Of a stretch of DNA of 60,251 nucleotides, positions 56,449-60,251 are shown in pieces. The stretch lies in IMG/VR virus record IMGVR_UViG_3300009160_000004, positions 1-60,251 of that record; one strand, 5' to 3'. Position 1 is the stretch's first letter; the number at the start of each line of letters is the position of its first letter. The position numbers were made by a program, and so were the translations under genes. The notes under the pieces were generated by a model that ran no database searches, was not told the origin of the DNA, and saw only the letters and a program-made list of their open reading frames with translations. The stretch comes from a virus.

Positions 56449-58124
56449 TGGTATTTCCCTTTCGGAGAGAGGTACAAGACACCGTCGTCGTCTTTCTGTT
56501 GGCGGCGGCGCTTGTCGGCCAGATACTTCACCCACCATGGCTCTGGCCCGGTAACCCTGGGGGGCTTGTGATACTTGGGTTCGTAGGCACACATGTACTC
56601 TGCGGCCTGACAGGCGTGGACTTCGCCTCGCGTCTGCGGTTCGTCGGTCACGTAGACCTGACCGTTCACCGTAGTGGTCTTCTTGCGGTAGCGCTTAATC
56701 TCTCGCAGGAAGTTGGGGCAGCCCCCATCCAGGACTTTGAACCGCGTCGTCCCGTCTCCTTGGATGTGGAGGAGCTTCCGCATCAGAGCCGTGCGGGCCG
56801 GGATGTCGTCTGAGCCTGGAGTAAATCCGAAGCCAGATATCTGCGAGCGGATGTTCCGCTTCTTCAGTTCCTCGCTGTATAGCTCATGCGGGAGTCTTCC
56901 TGACCCAAGGTCGCGGAGCATGCCGCCGTGCATGTCCATGATCCAGTTGTAGAAGTGCTGGTTCTGCGCCTTGGCTGCGAACTGCTCACCGAATATCAGG
57001 GCGTTGCACTGCCGGATGTACAGTTCGTCATAGAACAGGATGAATCGCTCATCGGGCGGGATGGCTGCGAAGAGGCACGCCATGACCGTATGCCCAGGAT
57101 CGATGGCAACGTATCTGGTCCAGTCGCTGGGGACTTGCCCGTCCGGGAGATGAGATCGTGGCATGACATGGACCGCCGTGTTGAACGTCGGATACATGAG
57201 CGTGGATTCGGTGGTGAACTCGCCTTCCGCACGCATGCGGAGTTCATCTACACCGAGAGCCGACCAGCGTTCGATGTTCTTCTTTTTCTCTTCGTCATCA
57301 ATCGCGGAGTTATCCAAGAAGCGCAGCGTGAACTTGCGGATGATTGCGTTGGGGTCGTTCTCCGCCTTCTCGGCACGTTCACACAGTCCAAGGAGCGCAT
57401 CATTCTTGGAATGTGGCATGGCCGACCAAATAAAGCGGCCTTTGCGATCCGCGAGGCGAGCCTGCATTTCCCCCACCCAAGATTCATTGGACAAATCTTC
57501 GTCACACCAAACCAAATCGGCCGCGAAACCTTGCGGGGGTTCACCTTCCGATGAGAAGCAGTAGATCGTCCATCCGGTGATCAACTCAGCCTTCTGGAGA
57601 TAGCCGGCGTTCTTCTGCACCCAAGCGATTTCTTTGATCATTCTTGGAGGGATCAGAGGAGGCGCTGGTTTGGCCTCTCCCCTTCTCGCATCGTCCTTGC
57701 CGGGAATGAATGCCCGCCACTTGTTCGTCTCCTCGTCCCGGATCATTCGGAACGCACCGGGGCGAAACAGGATCCTGTGGATGACCATTCCGATGTGGGT
57801 CCACCCCTTTCCCACGATCACAAGGTTGCCGCCCTCTTTGGGGTATTTGTTGTGCGGGTCTTGGCCTGTCGCAGCCCTAGCGATTTCTGCCGCAACACAC
57901 AGCGTTTTCCCTGCACGGTTTCCGCCGATCACGATCCGCTCGCTCGCCATGCACTGGTGGATTTCGTCCTGCTTGGGCATGGGCGTGTACAGCCGCAACG
58001 CCTCAATACGACGTTCCGCGATCTCCTGCTGCAACTCCTTCATGGAGTCCAGCGCGTGCTTCGTCATGCCCGCAATCGGGGCACTAGCGGTCGGAGGTGG
58101 GGGGATCTTGGGGTGCTTGCGCAT
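56445..58124 (-). CDS. terL: Large terminase subunit
   Basis: 559 aa. Walker A GGNRAGKT (67-74), Walker B LVWCDED (204-210), coupling motif near SAMPHSK (about 234-240), and the RNase-H-like nuclease with AIDPGHT (Asp342) and later acidic residues. It drives ATP-powered DNA packaging and cuts the concatemer. The start overlaps the preceding gene by 41 bp. Length is typical for podovirus and other tailed phages. Confidence 0.95.
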   Translation of the reverse strand: MRKHPKIPPPPTASAPIAGMTKHALDSMKELQQEIAERRIEALRLYTPMPKQDEIHQCMASERIVIGGNRAGKTLCVAAEIARAATGQDPHNKYPKEGGNLVIVGKGWTHIGMVIHRILFRPGAFRMIRDEETNKWRAFIPGKDDARRGEAKPAPPLIPPRMIKEIAWVQKNAGYLQKAELITGWTIYCFSSEGEPPQGFAADLVWCDEDLSNESWVGEMQARLADRKGRFIWSAMPHSKNDALLGLCERAEKAENDPNAIIRKFTLRFLDNSAIDDEEKKKNIERWSALGVDELRMRAEGEFTTESTLMYPTFNTAVHVMPRSHLPDGQVPSDWTRYVAIDPGHTVMACLFAAIPPDERFILFYDELYIRQCNALIFGEQFAAKAQNQHFYNWIMDMHGGMLRDLGSGRLPHELYSEELKKRNIRSQISGFGFTPGSDDIPARTALMRKLLHIQGDGTTRFKVLDGGCPNFLREIKRYRKKTTTVNGQVYVTDEPQTRGEVHACQAAEYMCAYEPKYHKPPRVTGPEPWWVKYLADKRRRQQKDDDGVLYLSPKGKYQ

Positions 58125-58278
58125 TGAGTTCAGAGAGGACGATGTCTATGGCTTCCACTATCGACTTGTCGGACGGTCTGGTCCCGGTGAGGAACTCTGA
58201 GCAATACCGTCTCAGGTTCTTCAGGACGACGACCGCATCACCCAGCCGCTGGAGTTCTGTTTGCGTTTTCATGTTCAC
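58084..58278 (-). CDS. Small helical protein, 64 aa
   Basis: MNMKTQTELQRLGDAVVVLK then SIVEAIDIVLSELNAQAPQD. Two helices; overlaps both the 58238-58417 frame and the terminase start. Could help terminase assembly; otherwise unknown. Confidence 0.66.
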   Translation of the reverse strand: MNMKTQTELQRLGDAVVVLKNLRRYCSEFLTGTRPSDKSIVEAIDIVLSELNAQAPQDPPTSDR

Positions 58279-58417
58279 CGCACATCGTTTCCGGAGTTGT
58301 CATGGGGAAGCGGCTGTCCCCGCTCTCCATCGGTGTCGGGGGATACCGGAGGCACAACCCAATTCGTGGCTCCTTGTTGACTTCGATCCACCACTTGCAA
58401 GTTTCGCACTGCGTCAT
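58238..58417 (-). CDS. Small zinc-knuckle-like protein overlapping the small-terminase candidate, 59 aa
   Basis: ATG 58417, in another frame than the gene it overlaps for 143 bp. MTQCETCKWWIEV ... GLCLRYPPTPM ... RFPMTTPETMCGEHE follows a familiar small-protein layout (CxxC-[FY]W ... C-R-x-P-P ... FP-x-[TS] ... WCGE-[HY]-E). Four Cys likely bind zinc. The quality of the match makes it more likely coding than chance; its ribosome binding site is weak. Confidence 0.62.
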   Translation of the reverse strand: MTQCETCKWWIEVNKEPRIGLCLRYPPTPMESGDSRFPMTTPETMCGEHENANRTPAAG

Positions 58418-58919
58418 TGAGGTCTTTCTGTGGTAAGGCGTTGATAACCGTCGCCGCTTCCAGAACACGCTTCTGTAGCTCCGTTTCCAATTCGTCTTCG
58501 GACCAGAGGGTGAGCGGTTTCTTCGCACCACCATCGGCGGAATTTTGTGCAGTGAGCCGGACCATCGTCTCCAGCATCTTGGTCCTAAATGCACCGCCGG
58601 CAGGGGCGTCGTAGAACTGCTTCATCCAGGCATTGCCGAATCCAGCCACGCCACCGAAGTAGGTGTAGAGAATCTCCACCAGCTCAGAGGAATGGGGGAT
58701 GTTCGATCCACCCAGGCGGGCGGCGGCGATGAAGAGATCGACCGCACCCTTCTCAATCTCTTCCAGCTTCTTGTCGGTCTTACGCTTGCGCTTCTTCTTC
58801 GCAATCGTATTGCGGCAGTGACGGCACTTGGAGTGATAGCCGTCCTTCGACTTGTGGAAGTGTTTGGGGTCTAGCGGGTAGGTCTTGCCGCACTCGGCGC
58901 AGGTCCGTTCGCTAGACAC
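58275..58919 (-). CDS. Small terminase subunit candidate with N-terminal zinc finger, 214 aa
   Basis: CAECGKTYPLDPKHFHKSKD and YHSKCRHCRN form a Cys4 zinc finger, as in many phage DNA-binding proteins. The centre is helical (EEIEKGAVDLFIAAARLGG; FGNAWMKQFYDAPAGG). It lies two genes before the large terminase, where the small subunit is expected. The Zn-finger type is unusual for TerS. The last about 47 residues are overprinted by another frame and look loosely constrained. Confidence 0.65.
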   Translation of the reverse strand: MSSERTCAECGKTYPLDPKHFHKSKDGYHSKCRHCRNTIAKKKRKRKTDKKLEEIEKGAVDLFIAAARLGGSNIPHSSELVEILYTYFGGVAGFGNAWMKQFYDAPAGGAFRTKMLETMVRLTAQNSADGGAKKPLTLWSEDELETELQKRVLEAATVINALPQKDLNDAVRNLQVVDRSQQGATNWVVPPVSPDTDGERGQPLPHDNSGNDVR

Positions 58920-59769
58920 TCACTTTGAACTTGGGCTTTAGGTCCACGATCTTCACGGCCGAATCGAAGTTGGCTTCCCAGGACTGCTTCAGCTTCTCGG
59001 AGATGTGCTTGGCTTCGATGAACTGCGGCTTGCCGACGCACTTCGGCTTCCAGTGGCCCGCCCAAGCATCCCAGTTACAGAACACGGGGTTGTAGCCCAG
59101 CTTCTGCGTGCCAACCAACGACAGATCGCGTGTCATGGTTACGTCTTCCGTCGATGCCTTTTCGGCCTGATAGCGATCACTCCACTCGTAAAAAAACCAG
59201 GGCTTGTCTGCTTCGGTCTTGGGTTCCGTGAGTTCAAAGGCCCGCATGTCGTACATGATCAGACCCGTGGGGAGCGCAGCACATTCCTGGATGCCGGACA
59301 GCTTCACGGCCTGAGAGCGTTCGTACATCTTCAACTGGAAGTCCGGATTCGGATTGTCGGTCTGCATGTTCCGCCACTCAAAGACGTACACGCACTCCAT
59401 CGGAGGCGGGCCGCAGTACGGGGCACCGATGACACACGGGCCCTTTTCGTAGTGGTCGTACAGGAACGAAAAGGACGAGGTGAAGAACGGCTTGCCGCCC
59501 TGTTCGCAGTCAGGCTTCATGTCCGAATCGATCATCACCAACACATCCACCCCGTACTCGCGGGCCTGGAGAACGGCCCGGTTGCGGGTCATGGTGATCG
59601 GCGTGTCGGCAAGGTTCCAGATGCGGATGTTCTCAATCCGTGGATCCCGGGAAGCCTCGGCAACGAGGGGTGTCATCCACTCCCTGATGTCTGGGACTTC
59701 AGAGGAAATCCCGCCGTTGCCGCCGTAGGAGAACGTAACCAGACCGACGTTCAGCTTGCGTTGTTGCAT
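58912..59769 (-). CDS. Glycosyltransferase-like protein (GT-A fold)
   Basis: 285 aa. LNVGLVTFSYGGNGGISSEV, then NIRIWNLADTPITMTRNRAV and VDVLVMIDSDMKPD with the DSD metal-binding motif, then PCVIGAPYCGPP are typical of the GT-A nucleotide-sugar fold seen in phage genes near the terminase. It may glycosylate virion proteins or DNA. First gene of the late minus-strand unit; consensus promoter directly upstream. Confidence 0.8.
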   Translation of the reverse strand: MQQRKLNVGLVTFSYGGNGGISSEVPDIREWMTPLVAEASRDPRIENIRIWNLADTPITMTRNRAVLQAREYGVDVLVMIDSDMKPDCEQGGKPFFTSSFSFLYDHYEKGPCVIGAPYCGPPPMECVYVFEWRNMQTDNPNPDFQLKMYERSQAVKLSGIQECAALPTGLIMYDMRAFELTEPKTEADKPWFFYEWSDRYQAEKASTEDVTMTRDLSLVGTQKLGYNPVFCNWDAWAGHWKPKCVGKPQFIEAKHISEKLKQSWEANFDSAVKIVDLKPKFKVSV

Positions 59770-59791
59770 GTTATCACCTCGGGGGAGAGTG

Positions 59792-59820
59792 ATGGTATCA
59801 AATTAGTGTACGGATGTCAA
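59792..59820 (-). promoter_or_regulatory. Sigma-70-type promoter for the late leftward unit
   Basis: Minus strand TTGACA (59820-59815), 17-bp spacer, TACCAT (59797-59792), about 22 bp before the ATG at 59769. A GTACAC element lies within the spacer, similar to half of the TGTAC-N4-GTACA palindromes, so this promoter may be regulated. Confidence 0.75.
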
Positions 59821-60251
59821 CGTAACGAGAACGGGTTTTGCCAGCCGCTCTGCACCATGTCGCCGGCCTGTGACCAGAGCGAGTTCACATCGAAAGACGG
59901 GCGACCCATGCTGCCGTCAGGCGTTCGCTGGTAGGCCGACAGCCTCCGGTTGAGGAGGTCGATAAACGCATCGCGTCGTCCGTAGTCAGGAGTCTCTGCG
60001 CTCTGGCCGGTAAAGTCCTTTGAGCGTTGTTCAAAGAACTTGGGGCGTTCGTAGGCGTACGCCAGATTGCCCTGGTTCCCTTCGCCGGCTACGGAACGCT
60101 CAGATCGCGTACGCCCAGTGGGGTCAATACGTCGCGTATAGTTTATGCCGGGTGCCGAAAAGCTCTGTGCTTCTGGAGCGCCTTGCGGGCGGGTCTGGTT
60201 CCACGCCTGTGCAAACGCCGTGTTGGACTGCGGAGCCGACAGGGCCTGCGC
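59817..60251 (-). CDS. Virion-region protein of unknown function, C-terminal part (joined to 1-324)
   Basis: Continuation of the gene that starts at 324; it enters from the right edge and ends with TGA at 59819-59817. The C-terminal residues include RRDAFIDLLNRRLSAYQ and QSGWQNPFSLR and look like genuine protein. The stop overlaps the -35 box of the promoter driving the next minus-strand gene (58912-59769). No known domain seen. Confidence 0.8.
   Translation of the reverse strand, partial: AQALSAPQSNTAFAQAWNQTRPQGAPEAQSFSAPGINYTRRIDPTGRTRSERSVAGEGNQGNLAYAYERPKFFEQRSKDFTGQSAETPDYGRRDAFIDLLNRRLSAYQRTPDGSMGRPSFDVNSLWSQAGDMVQSGWQNPFSLR
60129..60251. repeat. Terminal direct repeat, right copy
   Basis: Exact copy of bases 1-123. 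A length close to a typical assembler k-mer makes an assembly overlap the simplest reading, but a physical terminal redundancy cannot be excluded from the sequence alone. Confidence 0.97.

Noticed and set aside
1-60251. CRISPR array or insertion sequence
   Set aside because: No regularly spaced identical repeats with unique spacers, and no transposase or terminal inverted repeats, were seen.

Overview
The window is a complete, essentially circular tailed-phage genome of podovirus type. Bases 1-123 recur exactly at 60129-60251, so the unit genome is about 60,128 bp. One reading frame (211 codons) runs unbroken across the joint, which confirms that the two ends belong together. The genome is GC-rich and densely packed, and most genes overlap by ATGA, TGATG or TAATG. 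No tRNA, CRISPR array, DNA polymerase, RNA polymerase or tape-measure gene is evident. The absence of tail-tube and tape-measure genes, with a large portal, a scaffold and several large alanine/glycine-rich internal-type proteins, points to a short-tailed virion. The host is uncertain. Cysteine motifs such as THGDGHKTKCPCPDTCKCK, the LRRSSAT box of the integrase, a secreted HExxH protein, a papain-like protease and a subtilase remind me of planctomycete proteins, so a planctomycete-like host is a tentative inference.

Layout. (1) Late genes run leftward on the minus strand from a consensus promoter at 59792-59820: glycosyltransferase-like gene, terminase-small candidate, large terminase, HNH endonuclease insertion, portal, small virion genes, a LamG/FN3 protein, a connector-like protein, a 1322-aa FN3 tail protein, an 867-aa repeat protein, a cysteine-rich protein, and a set of probable internal or ejection proteins ending with a 1186-aa protein at 31720. 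The head genes (scaffold, major capsid, decoration) and a string of small genes lie at 324-6704 on the same strand and read across the circular joint. (2) A control region at 7927-8314 separates a leftward gene (7237-7926, with its own TTGACA-N17-TACAAT promoter) from a rightward early region. It contains a duplicated module and palindromic operators. (3) The early region (8315-17729, plus strand) carries a structured non-coding stretch (8522-8956), a GP88-family protein and about 30 tiny translationally coupled genes, with a cytosine-5 methyltransferase, an HTH protein and, at the end, a serine resolvase. (4) The minus block 30882-17500 holds the DNA module (PD-(D/E)XK exonuclease, ERF annealing protein, SSB, superfamily 2 helicase, endonuclease VII and other nucleases), followed by a cassette with three different protease types, membrane proteins and a phage sigma factor. 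(5) A tyrosine recombinase (30922-31743, plus) sits between the DNA module and the virion genes, so a temperate or once-temperate lifestyle is plausible.

How it may work together: exonuclease, ERF, SSB, helicase and resolving nucleases form a recombination-dependent replication kit that borrows the host polymerase. The phage sigma factor would redirect host RNA polymerase. No peptidoglycan hydrolase is visible; the subtilase, papain-like protease and secreted HExxH protein, grouped with small membrane proteins, are the best candidates for envelope breakdown. The most striking single observation is a canonical in-frame -1 slippery heptamer (G GGT TTA, 28300-28294) exactly where the helicase frame breaks, suggesting that the full 505-aa helicase is made by programmed frameshifting.
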